Assembly: GCF_009905215.1 (NCBI RefSeq)
Contig: NZ_CP047593.1
Location: 2,050,900-2,114,899, forward strand
Source of the DNA: Tichowtungia aerotolerans
GTDB lineage: Bacteria > Verrucomicrobiota > Kiritimatiellia > Kiritimatiellales > Tichowtungiaceae
Direction: 5' to 3'
Length of the DNA stretch: 64,000 nucleotides
In this document: piece by piece, positions 49,646 through 58,099 of the stretch
Layout: every line of letters starts with the position of its first letter
How positions within the stretch are numbered: the first letter of the stretch is position 1
Notes under the pieces: model-generated
Databases searched by the model: none
What the model was told of the DNA's origin: nothing
Seen by the model: the letters and a program-made list of their open reading frames with translations, nothing else
Position numbers and translations under genes: made by a program

Positions 49646-50191
49646 CTAACCGTTCATCGCAAATTTAAGAATTTCCGAGTCTGTAACCAGAAAGTCCATT
49701 CGGCAGTCGTGCGGCTCGGCCGGGATTTTTTTCAATATTTGGAAAGAAAAGCAGACCGCAACGCGAATGGCGCGGTACTGTGGCAACAGCCGGTCGTAGA
49801 ATCCGCCGCCGCGGCCCAGCCGGTTTCCGCTGCAGTCAAAGGCGATGCCGGGGACCAGAATCAGGTCGATCTCATCCGGTCCGGCCCAGACTGGATGTTC
49901 CGGCTCCGGAATGCCGAACTTTCCCTTTTTGAGCTCCGGCATGTATTGGGCCATCCGGTACGTTGCGATCGTCTCATCGAACGCCGGAATAAAAAACTGA
50001 TGGTCCGGGTCTTGAAAAAGGGGTGTGACGTCGACTTCGTCCGGCAGTGGCATATAGGTTCCGATTGTTTTTGTCTGCTGGAAAATCTCCAGAGACTGGA
50101 CATTTTTAAGCGCCGCGCCGCTCGGTTTTTCCAATGTTTGGAAACTTTTTTTGCGCGCGGCGATTTGCGCGCGGATTTGGTCCTTTGTCAT
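49646..50191 (-). CDS. fau: 5-formyltetrahydrofolate cyclo-ligase
   Basis: 181 aa. TIGTYMPLPDEVDVTPLF, then the ATP-binding IDLILVPGIAFDCSGNRLGRGGGFYDRLL. It converts 5-formyl-THF to methenyl-THF. Start overlaps the rarA stop (ATGA). Two palindrome copies are in frame: an exact one at 50128-50144 (KKSFQTLEKPS) in the N-terminal helix and a near one at 49728-49746 (SFQILKK). The same gene (ygfA) lies beside 6S RNA in proteobacteria, as it nearly does here. Confidence 0.93.
   Translation of the reverse strand: MTKDQIRAQIAARKKSFQTLEKPSGAALKNVQSLEIFQQTKTIGTYMPLPDEVDVTPLFQDPDHQFFIPAFDETIATYRMAQYMPELKKGKFGIPEPEHPVWAGPDEIDLILVPGIAFDCSGNRLGRGGGFYDRLLPQYRAIRVAVCFSFQILKKIPAEPHDCRMDFLVTDSEILKFAMNG
50128..50144. 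repeat. dispersed palindrome, exact copy inside fau
   Basis: TTTCCAATGTTTGGAAA, read on the minus strand as SFQTLEK. Confidence 0.85.
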
Positions 50192-51516
50192 GTTCGCTTT
50201 TTCCTCAATGACTTCCAGAAGGCCAGCCGTTTGCCGATCGTTTCTTCGTATCCCTGATCGGTTGGCGTGTAGTAGACCTTGTCAGTCGGAACATATTCCT
50301 GATCGACAAAGTGCCCTTTGCCGTTGTGGGCATACTGATATCCGGAGTGTCCCAGCTCTTTGGCCCCTTTGTAGTGCCCGTCGCGCAGATGCTTTGGAAC
50401 GGGCAGGGTGCGTCCGTTTTCAACGTCAGCGAGCGCGGTGTCTATCGCCAGATAGCTCGCGTTGCTTTTTGGAGCGCAGGCCAGATAGGTCGTTGCCTGC
50501 GCCAGAATAATGCGTCCCTCCGGCATGCCGACAAATTCGACCGCCTGCATGGCCGAGGTTGCCAGCGTCAGTCCGCGCGGGTCGGCATTGCCGATGTCTT
50601 CCGAAGCCAGAATCACCAGTCGGCGGGCAATAAAACGCGGGTCTTCGCCGGCATAAATCATTTTGGCCAGCCAGTAGACTGCCGCGTCCGGATCGGAGCC
50701 GCGCACGCTTTTGATGAAGGCTGAAATCGTGTCGTAGTGCTCGTCCTCGTCATGGTCGTACGAAACGGCCTTTTTCTGTACCGATTCTTCGATCTCATGT
50801 TTGGTGAGCCGGACGATTCCGTCCTCGTCGGGCGGCGTGGTCAACGCCGCGATCTCCAGCGCGTTGAGCGAACGGCGCGCATCGCCTTCGCAGACATTTG
50901 CCAGGTGGTCGAGCGCTTCTTCGTCGACGGTGACCAGTTCATTCAGCCCTGCCGGATGTTCCAGTGCCCGTCTCAGCACCTCTTTGATCGACTCCTGACT
51001 CAGCGGGTTGAGCTGGAAAATCTGCGAGCGTGAGTTGAGCGGCGTGTTGATGAAAAAGAACGGGTTGTGCGTCGTTGCGCCGATCAGAATGATGTCGCCG
51101 TTTTCGACGTAGGGAAGCAGCACGTCCTGCTGGGATTTGTTGAAGCGGTGGATTTCGTCGATGAACAGGATCGTGTCCTGTTTGTGGATTTTTTTCCACG
51201 TTTCGGCCGCCTGCAGGATTTTGCGCAGAATCGCTACATTGGCCAGTACGCCGCTGGTGCGCTCAAAGCGGCGGTCGGTTGCCAGTGCGATAACTTCCGC
51301 CAGCGAGGTTTTGCCGCAGCCGGGCGGGCCGTAAAGAATGATGCTCGAAATGCGGTCGGCTTCGATCGCGCGGCGCAGCAGTTTGCCGCGGCCGAGAATA
51401 TGGTCCTGTCCGATAATGTCATCCAGCGATCGCGGACGCATTCGCGCCGCCAGTGGAGCAGTGCCGGCGCCTGGCTTTGGTTTGTTTGAATTGTCGCTTT
51501 CTTTAAACAAGTTCAT
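50188..51516 (-). CDS. rarA: replication-associated recombination protein RarA (MgsA)
   Basis: 442 aa AAA+ clamp-loader-like ATPase. Walker A YGPPGCGKTSLAEVIA, Walker B ILFIDEIHRFNKSQQDVLLP, sensor 1 LIGATTHNPFFF, and the tetramerisation tail (YQYAHNGKGHFVDQEYVP). It acts at stalled replication forks. Tight operon with fau. In Bacillus the equivalent gene lies beside a 6S RNA gene, and here the 6S candidate is about 1 kb upstream. Confidence 0.95.
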   Translation of the reverse strand: MNLFKESDNSNKPKPGAGTAPLAARMRPRSLDDIIGQDHILGRGKLLRRAIEADRISSIILYGPPGCGKTSLAEVIALATDRRFERTSGVLANVAILRKILQAAETWKKIHKQDTILFIDEIHRFNKSQQDVLLPYVENGDIILIGATTHNPFFFINTPLNSRSQIFQLNPLSQESIKEVLRRALEHPAGLNELVTVDEEALDHLANVCEGDARRSLNALEIAALTTPPDEDGIVRLTKHEIEESVQKKAVSYDHDEDEHYDTISAFIKSVRGSDPDAAVYWLAKMIYAGEDPRFIARRLVILASEDIGNADPRGLTLATSAMQAVEFVGMPEGRIILAQATTYLACAPKSNASYLAIDTALADVENGRTLPVPKHLRDGHYKGAKELGHSGYQYAHNGKGHFVDQEYVPTDKVYYTPTDQGYEETIGKRLAFWKSLRKKRT

Positions 51517-51577
51517 TTTATAAAAAGTATTATGCTGTACGTGTTTGTGTGTGTTCGATGTGAAATGGTTGCGAAAT

Positions 51578-52463
51578 ATGAAAAAGATAATTTATCTGCT
51601 GGGTGTTGTTTTACAATGGGGTGCGCTCGGTTTTTCTGATGATACTGTATCCTTAAATGTTACTTCGGGTCATGCAGAAATCTCTATTCCGTCCATAAAG
51701 GATTGGCAGTACACCATTGAGTGTTCGGAAGATCTGAGAAACTGGACTCCCGTGGAGAAAGAAATTTTTGGAGCGGGGGCCGAGATTGTTTGTACAAATA
51801 GGGTGGAAAGGCTGTCTTGTCAGTTCTATCGCGCCATGCGCTCATCAGAATTCACGGTTTCGTTTGAAAATACGATTTTTCAGATCGGAAACCAGTGGTT
51901 ATACGACGTGTATGAAAATTGCCGACGGCAATGTCAGCAGTTATCAGGAACTGGAGCGGGTAGACCGAATTTCGTCCAAAAACGGCTATAGCGTGGCGGA
52001 GCTGGCTCTTTACAGCAATTCAACGCATTGGGTTGAAACGGAGTATCTTCTTCATGAAGCGGACGGGGTTTTTGGTGTTGGGTATAAAAATGAGGTTGAA
52101 GGGGAGGTGTTTTATAGCGAACCTGATCCATCACCGATTAACAGTTTCACTCCAGGGGTTCAAAGTGCTCCGCAAACTCTGCCGGCCCCTGAGTCAGGGT
52201 TCAGCACGTTGTCTGTGGTATCAACGGCTTATATTGATTATTCTGCAGTGACTGTCCCTGCGGGATCGTTTCCTGTTACGGTTCGTTTCGATGAAACCGC
52301 GACAGGCTCATATTTAGGGTATTCTTTTACGATCGAAAGCAAAGCGTGGTATGCCAAGGATGTTGGAGAGATAAAACACACAAGTACAGTAACGTTTGAT
52401 GATCCCCAGATTGGACAGCTGGGGTATGGGTCCCGGACACTGCGGTCCTATTCCATTCCATAA
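51578..52463 (+). pseudogene. secreted protein gene broken by a frameshift near 51915
   Basis: ATG 51578 opens a signal peptide (MKKIIYLLGVVLQWGALGFS) and a frame that runs to FQIGNQWLYDV, then drifts into a short out-of-frame tail ending at 51991. From 51914 another frame continues sensibly (MKIADGNVSSYQELERVD ... SYSIP, stop 52463). Loss of an AT from a TATATG would explain the break. The first part includes SEDLRNWTPVEKEIFGAG, a segment common in secreted proteins of this group. Could be a genuine pseudogene or a sequencing error. No slippery heptamer for programmed shifting was seen. It separates rarA from the 6S RNA candidate. Confidence 0.75.
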
Positions 52464-52468
52464 AAAAA

Positions 52469-52492
52469 GCCATTCCGAAATTTCGGAATGGC
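52469..52492 (-). terminator. intrinsic terminator, perfect 24-bp palindrome
   Basis: GCCATTCCGAAA/TTTCGGAATGGC followed on the minus strand by seven T residues. It lies just after the 6S RNA candidate and the convergent broken gene. Its core CCGAAATTTCGG is not the dispersed palindrome. Confidence 0.85.
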
Positions 52493-52495
52493 TGT

Positions 52496-52691
52496 AAAAA
52501 GAGCCCAAACCCGGTGAAGCGCATTTCTGAACCCAGTAATACTAGGTGGGTGCCCTCTTGAACGGTCGAACATTCGGCCGAACCGTCCCAAGCTCCCTTT
52601 ATTTAATGCTTAACGGATCAGAAAATATAGCTTCATAATCCGGGTGGGCAAATTTTTAAAAGAACAGTCGTGGAGCTCCTTTCGCTCCTCT
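52496..52691 (-). ncRNA. ssrS: 6S RNA candidate
   Basis: About 195 nt on the minus strand. The ends fold into a long closing helix: GCCCA-CCCGG (from 52649) with CCGGG-TT-TGGGC (ending about 52502), then GAAGC/GCTTC, then TTTCTGATCC/GGGTTCAGAAA. A central loop follows, with GTTAAGCATTAAATAAAGG on one side and CACCCACCTAGTATTACT on the other, and a terminal hairpin CTTG..ACGGT/ACCGT..CAAG. This single hairpin with a large central bubble is the 6S architecture that mimics an open promoter. A T-run follows the 3' end. Nearby rarA and fau are classic 6S neighbours. Confidence 0.75.
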
Positions 52692-52697
52692 GAAAGT

Positions 52698-52726
52698 ATA
52701 GTACTCCTGACAGAATACCCGGTCAA
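52698..52726 (-). promoter_or_regulatory. sigma-70-type promoter for the 6S candidate
   Basis: Minus strand: TTGACC (52726-52721), 17-bp spacer, TACTAT (52703-52698). It lies immediately after the pheT stop, placing the RNA start near 52691. Confidence 0.7.
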
Positions 52727-52728
52727 GG

Positions 52729-55122
52729 TCAGCTTTCGCGGATCGCGGCACCGGTCGCCTTGCAGACGCGTTGCCCGGCCGCTTCATGGAACTTGTTGAC
52801 CTTGTCGTCGGTCAGCGTTCCCTTTGGCGAGCGATAAACAAAGCTGTATGCCATGCTCTTCTTACCTTTCTCAAGCGACTTGCCGCGGAAGATGTCGAAC
52901 AGTTCAACTTTTTCCAGCTCGGCGGGTGCACCGCCGTTGATCGCTTTGATGATTTCTTCGTGCCGGACGGCTTCGTCGACAATGAAGGCGAAGTCGCGTT
53001 CGGTCGCCGGATAGAGCGGAATATCCTGGACGGTTCCGGTTTTCCAGATATTGGAAATCAGCGGGTCGAGATTGAGTTCGGCTGCGGCAACCGGATCATT
53101 CAGGCGCCATTCTTTTCGGGCGTTGGAATTAATCAGCCCGATCACGCCGATTTCGGTTTTGCCGTTCATTACTTTCAGCGCACGGCCCTCTTCAAAGGCG
53201 CCGTGTTTTTCCAGGGGCTGGAATTTCACTTTGGTGACCTTCTGGGCGATCAGCAGCTGTTCCGTCAGTCCTTTGAGCCACAGGAAAATTTCTTCTTCGC
53301 TGACGGCGCGCATCGAGTCGAGCGCAGCGCGGCCGGGCGTTCCCATTACGCCGAGGCAGACCTTTTCGGTTTGTTGCGCACCTTTGCTGAAGGTCCGTCC
53401 GATTTCAAAAAAGACGGCGTTGTTGATCTGGCGCGATTTGTTGCGCCCGAGGCTTTCAACCATTTGCGGGATCAGAGAGGTGCGCAGCACAGACTGTTCG
53501 GCGCTGATCGGATGCGGCAGCTCTTCGCGGTCATCGCTTTTGCCGAACAGGTCGAGCAGCGGATGGTTGACCAGGGTGTAATTCATAATTTCGCGTGCGC
53601 CGAGTCCGGCCAGGTTTTTGCGGCAGGCGGTGATGGCACGGACGCGATCGTCGTGTGCGCCGGCCACGACCTGCGCGGTCGGCAGCTTTTCAGGAATTTT
53701 ATCGACGCCGTACATGCGGGCGACTTCCTCGATCATGTCGACTTCGCGGACAAGATCGTCACGGAAAGTCGGGATTTCAAGCGTTGCGCCTTCGTCGTCG
53801 CTGGAGAGAATGACCATTTCCAATGTCTGGAAGATTTTCTTCATTTCATCGACGGGTACGTCGAGGCCGATCAGCTTGCAGATGTTGGCCCATTTGACAG
53901 AAACCTGGTTTTTGGTTTTCGGTGCCGGGTAGGCATCAACGACGCCTGCGCAGAGGTCGGCTTCGGCCAGCTCGGCCATCAGCGCGGCGGCGCGGCGGCT
54001 GGCCCATTCGACGGTATCGGCGTTGACGCCTCTCTGGAAGCGGTAGGAGCTGTCGGTGAAGTGTCCGAGCGCTTTGGCGGTGTGGCGAATGCCGGACTGC
54101 TCAAACGTGGCTGCTTCAAGCAGGACGGTTGAGGTGTCGTCTTTGATTTCCGTGTTTGCGCCGCCCATAACGCCGGCGAGCGCAACCGCTTTTTCAGGGT
54201 CGGCGATAACGAGCATTTCATCCGTCAGTTCGCGCTCTTCATCGTCGAGCGTGGTGAACGTTTCGCCGGCCTCGGCACGGCGGACGATAATTTTACCGTC
54301 TTTGACCAGATGGTAATCAAACGCATGCAGTGGGTGGCCGGTTTCGAGCATCACATAGTTGGTGATGTCGACGAGGTTGCTGATGGCGCGGATACCGCAG
54401 GCTTCGAGGCGCGCGACCATCCAGTCGGGCGACGGACCGACTTTTGCGTTTTTAAGCACGCGGGCGGTATAACGGGGACAGCGCTCGGCGTCCTGAATAT
54501 CCACAGAGATGAGAGACTCAGCCGTTTCGGTGCTTTCTTTGAGTTCGATGGACGGCATTCTGAGTTCAGCGCCATAGATGGCAGCGACTTCGCGGGCGAT
54601 GCCGATGATGCTCAGGCAGTCCGGACGATTCGGGGTGATTTCGAGTTCGAAAACGGTTTCCGGCGGCGGCATCAGGTTTGCAAACGGTGTGCCGGGTGCG
54701 AGGTCCGCATTAAGAACCATCAGGCCGGCGTGGTCATTGCCAAGGCCGAGTTCGTCCTTGGCGCAGAGCATGCCCATGGAGACTTCGCCGCGGATTTTGG
54801 CTTTTTTGAGCGTAAACCCGCCGGGCAGGGTGGTGCCGACCGGGGCGAACGGATATTTTCCGTCGACTTCGACATTCGGTGCGCCGCAGACCACGCGCAT
54901 TGTTTCATCTGCGCCGTATTCGACGGTGCAGAGCCGCAGTTTGTCGGCGTTTGGGTGAGGTTCAATCGCTTTGATTTCTCCAACCACGACGCCTTCAAAG
55001 GTGCCGCCGATGGTCTCAATATTTTCGACTTCCAGCCCGGCAAAGGTCAGTTTGTCGGACAGTCCCTCAATTGTATCTTCAAAATCTACCAGCTCTTTCA
55101 GCCAGCTGAGCGGGAATTTCAT
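52729..55122 (-). CDS. pheT: phenylalanyl-tRNA synthetase beta subunit
   Basis: 797 aa. N-terminal tRNA-binding EMAP domain (GVVVGEIKAIEPHPNADKLRLC), B3/B4 editing region, B5 (TNYVMLETGHPLHAFDYHLV), and the C-terminal anticodon-binding FDX-ACB domain (ERDFAFIVDEAVRHEEI). Works with PheS, not in this window; pheT is usually next to pheS, so the split is notable. In-frame palindrome relatives: TTTCCAATGTCTGGAA (53817-53832, IFQTLEMV), TTTTCCAGATATTGGAAA (53040-53057, SNIWKTG) and a looser KFQPLEKHG (about 53206). Confidence 0.96.
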   Translation of the reverse strand: MKFPLSWLKELVDFEDTIEGLSDKLTFAGLEVENIETIGGTFEGVVVGEIKAIEPHPNADKLRLCTVEYGADETMRVVCGAPNVEVDGKYPFAPVGTTLPGGFTLKKAKIRGEVSMGMLCAKDELGLGNDHAGLMVLNADLAPGTPFANLMPPPETVFELEITPNRPDCLSIIGIAREVAAIYGAELRMPSIELKESTETAESLISVDIQDAERCPRYTARVLKNAKVGPSPDWMVARLEACGIRAISNLVDITNYVMLETGHPLHAFDYHLVKDGKIIVRRAEAGETFTTLDDEERELTDEMLVIADPEKAVALAGVMGGANTEIKDDTSTVLLEAATFEQSGIRHTAKALGHFTDSSYRFQRGVNADTVEWASRRAAALMAELAEADLCAGVVDAYPAPKTKNQVSVKWANICKLIGLDVPVDEMKKIFQTLEMVILSSDDEGATLEIPTFRDDLVREVDMIEEVARMYGVDKIPEKLPTAQVVAGAHDDRVRAITACRKNLAGLGAREIMNYTLVNHPLLDLFGKSDDREELPHPISAEQSVLRTSLIPQMVESLGRNKSRQINNAVFFEIGRTFSKGAQQTEKVCLGVMGTPGRAALDSMRAVSEEEIFLWLKGLTEQLLIAQKVTKVKFQPLEKHGAFEEGRALKVMNGKTEIGVIGLINSNARKEWRLNDPVAAAELNLDPLISNIWKTGTVQDIPLYPATERDFAFIVDEAVRHEEIIKAINGGAPAELEKVELFDIFRGKSLEKGKKSMAYSFVYRSPKGTLTDDKVNKFHEAAGQRVCKATGAAIRES

Positions 55123-55223
55123 AATTGCAAAGCTCCGTTATTCTTGGCTATCTTTTCCGTTTAAGTCGAGCGAGGTTGTATACCCGACGCGACCCGTTTG
55201 GCACAAGCAAGAAGGGACAGGGA

Positions 55224-55508
55224 ATGGTAGAGCGCAAAGCGGTTATTAAAAATGAAGCCGGTATTCATTGTCGTCCCACAGCCGTAATTACACAAGAGGC
55301 CGCGAAGGTCGATGCTGTGATCATGATTCTCTCTCCCGGTGGAACCTGTCAGCTTGGATCGGCTCTCGATCTGATGATGCTCGGCCTTTCGCAGGGTACG
55401 CTGGTCAATATCCAGGTTGAGGGCCCGGATGAAGAGCAGGTGGCCGATCAGTTCAGGGAACTGTTTGAAACCGAATTTGATTTCCCGAATGCGGGACTGG
55501 GTGGTTAA
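55224..55508 (+). CDS. HPr-family phosphocarrier protein
   Basis: 94 aa from ATG 55224 (MVERKAVIKNEAGIHCRP). Catalytic His15 lies in GIHCRP where most HPr proteins have GLHARP. The usual regulatory Ser46 region is replaced by PGGTCQLGSALDLMMLG, so control by HPr kinase is doubtful. Fold length fits HPr. With the EIIA-Ntr gene at 20 kb it points to a regulatory PTS. No EI gene is in the window. RBS AGGGACAGGGA precedes the start. Confidence 0.88.
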   Translation: MVERKAVIKNEAGIHCRPTAVITQEAAKVDAVIMILSPGGTCQLGSALDLMMLGLSQGTLVNIQVEGPDEEQVADQFRELFETEFDFPNAGLGG

Positions 55509-55643
55509 CTCTGATTCTTGGCCGTTTTATATCGATAGATCGGGTGTTTGTTTAAGTTAACAGTCCCATGCATTTAAATGTACGGGATAAAAATCTGACA
55601 CTGCTGTGTTTGAAAGAAAATTAATCTCTGATAGAAACAGCTC

Positions 55644-57005
55644 ATGTTTTATCGGTCTTCCGAGGTGAAAGAGGAGTTGTTTCCCGGTGCAGCAGGCTAT
55701 CGGCGTATCTGCCGGTCGAATGAACTGCGGGAAGGGCCGGGGTATTATTTTCCATACAGTGAACGGCATGTGCAGGCACTGTGGTTTGATGACTCCCTGC
55801 GCCCCTCGGCATTGAAAACCTCCCTTGGCGAACCGGTGGCTGTGGAGAGCCCCGGTCGCTGGAATCTGGAAGCAGGACCTGATTTTCGAGGTGCTGTCCT
55901 GCTGGTTGGCCGTGAGCGGCGACGTGTCGCGGGCGACGCAGAGATTCACATTTTTTCCAGTGATTGGAAAAACCACGGGCATCATACCGATTCGCGTTAT
56001 GATGACGTTCGGTTTCACATCACCTGGTTTGCCGGGCCGGTCAACCCTTCTCAGTTTCCTCCCGGAACAGTGCATATCTCGCTGAGTGATCAATGCGCCA
56101 TCAACCTGGACAGCATCGATGTGACGGCGTATCCCTACGGCGAGCCGCGGGCGAGTTCGCACTTTCCAATGTCTGGAAAAAGACCGGATGAGATTTCCCA
56201 AACCCTGGAAAATGCCGGAATGGAGAGGATGAGACAGAAGGCGCTGCGTCTTGCATGGCTGATGCAGGAGCGCGGCGAGGCGCAGGCGGTCTATGAAGAA
56301 ACTGCGGCAGCGCTGGGCTACAAGAACAATAAGGTATCGTTTCGAAAATTGGCCCAGACGATGCCGTTGTCGGCTTTGGCTCGCTATGGTGATGATTGGG
56401 AGACGGTGTATGCGGTATTGCTTGGGATTTCCGGCCTGCTTCCGAAGCAGCCGGGTGCAAAGTGGAGCACGGAATCCAAAGCGTATTTTCGGTCATTATG
56501 GGATTGCTGGTGGCATGAAGAGCATTGCTGGGAAGATGTTATCCGCATGAATCGCAGCGACTGGAACTTTTCCGGGGTGCGCCCGCTCAATCACCCGGTT
56601 CGCCGTTTGTGTGTTTTGGCGCAATGGGTGTCCGGTGGTTTTTTCCAATGTTTGGAAGAAAAGAGCGTTTGTTCTGAAACGGCTTTCCAAGCCTTGGAAA
56701 AAAGCTTCTGGAATCAGCGCATTGGATGGACCGGCAAGGAAAAGAAGACAGAGCTGATCGGAAAAGGGCGATTACAGGCGATTGAGCTGAATGTGTTTGT
56801 TCCTTATCGATTGGCCAAAGGTGAGGGATCAGCGTTGGGGAAGCTTCCGGCGGAGTCGATGAACAGCGTGATTAAGGAGGCGGCTTACATTTTGTTTGGA
56901 CCGGACCATTCTTCCAGGCTTTATCGATCGGCGATGGCCAGGCAGGGGCTTTTGCAGATTCACAGCGATTTTATTCTGCCCGGACGGATTTCAGAGCTTG
57001 GCTGA
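55644..57005 (+). CDS. DUF2851 family protein carrying five palindrome copies
   Basis: 453 aa. Family pattern: NELREGPGYYF start, the RWNLEAGPDFRGAVLLVG segment, GDAEIHIFSSDW, HGHHTDSRYDDVRFHITWF, and the later VYAVLLGISGLLP. DUF2851 proteins are common in Bacteroidetes and related groups; function unknown. Five copies of the dispersed palindrome lie in frame at 55953, 56163, 56194, 56641 and 56684, read as FSSDWKN, FPMSGKR, SQTLENA, FQCLEEK and FQALEK, showing all three reading phases. Confidence 0.85.
   Translation: MFYRSSEVKEELFPGAAGYRRICRSNELREGPGYYFPYSERHVQALWFDDSLRPSALKTSLGEPVAVESPGRWNLEAGPDFRGAVLLVGRERRRVAGDAEIHIFSSDWKNHGHHTDSRYDDVRFHITWFAGPVNPSQFPPGTVHISLSDQCAINLDSIDVTAYPYGEPRASSHFPMSGKRPDEISQTLENAGMERMRQKALRLAWLMQERGEAQAVYEETAAALGYKNNKVSFRKLAQTMPLSALARYGDDWETVYAVLLGISGLLPKQPGAKWSTESKAYFRSLWDCWWHEEHCWEDVIRMNRSDWNFSGVRPLNHPVRRLCVLAQWVSGGFFQCLEEKSVCSETAFQALEKSFWNQRIGWTGKEKKTELIGKGRLQAIELNVFVPYRLAKGEGSALGKLPAESMNSVIKEAAYILFGPDHSSRLYRSAMARQGLLQIHSDFILPGRISELG
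55953..55971. repeat. dispersed palindrome, variant in DUF2851
   Basis: TTTTCCAGTGATTGGAAAA. Confidence 0.75.
56163..56212. repeat. two palindrome variants in DUF2851
   Basis: TTTCCAATGTCTGGAAA (56163-56179) and TTTCCCAAACCCTGGAAAA (56194-56212), 14 bp apart as in the pair at 33041-33090. Confidence 0.75.
56641..56701. repeat. two exact palindromes in DUF2851
   Basis: TTTTCCAATGTTTGGAAG (56641-56658) and TTTCCAAGCCTTGGAAAA (56684-56701), both matching TTCCAANNNTTGGAA and in the FQxLE phase. Confidence 0.85.
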
Positions 57006-57024
57006 TTGAGAATGAGATCTCCGT

Positions 57025-57399
57025 CTATTTTTTCAGCCAGAATCTTGCGTTTTCGATTGCGCCGAACAGTTTAACTTTTGCTCCGCGGTCCCGGGTTGCG
57101 GTTTCCACAAACTTGAGCAGATCTCGTGTTTCGTCTTCGATTTTTCGTCCGAAAATGGCGATCCTGCAATTCAGCAGTCGGCAGAGGAGAGGCAGGCGAT
57201 CGATGAGTTCAAAACAATGATCCATGGAAATCCGGTCCGCATTGAGCGAACACTCAAGAAGAATGGCGCGAGGCCGGTGTCCGTGCGAAATCTCAACAAC
57301 CTGATGCCAGACCAGCAGAGTATCCGGATTGTTCAGTATCCCGCTGACAGTGATATGCAGCACGTCATCTTGATATGAATGTGAGATCTGATACGACAT
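57025..57399 (-). CDS. STAS-like domain protein
   Basis: 124 aa. Alternating strands and helices: DDVLHITVSGILNNPDTLLVWHQVVE, then AILLECSLNADRISMDHCFELIDRLP, RIAIFGRKIEDETRDLLKFVETATRDRG and a final VKLFGAIENARFWL. This is the pattern of SpoIIAA/STAS-like single-domain proteins that bind partners rather than catalyse. No phosphorylatable Ser motif is obvious. The family is uncertain. Confidence 0.6.
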   Translation of the reverse strand: MSYQISHSYQDDVLHITVSGILNNPDTLLVWHQVVEISHGHRPRAILLECSLNADRISMDHCFELIDRLPLLCRLLNCRIAIFGRKIEDETRDLLKFVETATRDRGAKVKLFGAIENARFWLKK

Positions 57400-57469
57400 T
57401 GCACAAACTTATTAATGAAAAGCGATGGACAATAATGTGTAACCTTAATCTTTGAAAGCAAAAAAATAA

Positions 57470-57497
57470 ATAAAAAAATCTCTCTTTTTCGAGAAGT
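57470..57497 (-). terminator. weak intrinsic terminator upstream of the STAS-like gene
   Basis: Minus strand TTCTC-GAAAAA-GAGAG followed by T7 and further T-rich sequence. It lies in the 251-bp gap between ppnP and the STAS-like gene. A second hairpin (57577-57614) is upstream of it. Confidence 0.5.
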
Positions 57498-57576
57498 TTT
57501 TTGCCGCCCTTTTTTGTTCGATTGGAGGAGACGTTTCTGCGTACTTAGAGTGAGGCTTCTTTTGCTAAAACAACAC

Positions 57577-57614
57577 AACGGCACCCTACGACTGTAAGTC
57601 GCGGCGATGCCGTT
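57577..57614. repeat. imperfect hairpin with internal GTAG
   Basis: AACGGCA...TGCCGTT arms with inner CGACT/AGTCG. On the minus strand GTAGGGTGCCGTT occurs in the right arm, but the GTAG is not at the element end as in the other REPs. Confidence 0.5.
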
Positions 57615-57650
57615 GAATCACTTTGAAAAACAGCGACGGTTGTTATGGTA

Positions 57651-57965
57651 TTATTTTACGTACGAACAGCAGTAATCAGCCAACACAGGAACTTTCAGTC
57701 TGAATGAGCTGTTTGCTGGGACTTTGAAGGATGTTCCTTCCTGATAGGTTTTCCACTCGGTTTCGCCGGCGATGAGCACGGTCATTTCACCTCCGAGCAT
57801 TTCCATGATTTCTGCGGCGTCGGTGTTGAACTCATAGTCGCCTGCCAGCATCACGCCGAGCGTTTTTTTAGTGCCGTCTTCAAACAGGACGGCTCGGCTG
57901 GTGACTTTGCCATCAAAGTAGACGTTGGCTTTTTTGATGACGGTTACGTTTTTTAATTCGGACAT
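57651..57965 (-). CDS. ppnP: pyrimidine/purine nucleoside phosphorylase PpnP
   Basis: 104 aa single cupin of the DUF1255 family: [29 protein letters not shown], then [14 protein letters not shown] and [20 protein letters not shown]. coli PpnP phosphorolyses many nucleosides. Complete length. Likely a salvage enzyme, matching upp and deoC elsewhere in the window, although not in one operon with them. Confidence 0.92.
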   Translation of the reverse strand: MSELKNVTVIKKANVYFDGKVTSRAVLFEDGTKKTLGVMLAGDYEFNTDAAEIMEMLGGEMTVLIAGETEWKTYQEGTSFKVPANSSFRLKVPVLADYCCSYVK

Positions 57966-58099
57966 GTTTGCTCCTGGGTTCGTGAAAACCTCCGTTTTCC
58001 CGAATGGATTGTCAAAGCGATTTCACAAGAGGTGCCGCATTCAGATTGCTTCAGTCGGAACAGATTTGTAGCCTATGGAAAACTGGAGATGTCATTAAA

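Noticed and set aside
51900-51991. Programmed ribosomal frameshift in the broken secreted-protein gene
   Set aside because: No slippery heptamer or downstream pseudoknot was seen; a two-base loss is the simpler reading.
52771-54132. 453-aa plus-strand frame opposite pheT
   Set aside because: Antisense shadow of pheT, produced by codon bias in a GC-rich gene.
57333-57584. 83-aa minus-strand frame upstream of the STAS-like gene
   Set aside because: Out of frame with that gene, spans an apparent terminator, and has a composition unlike a real protein.
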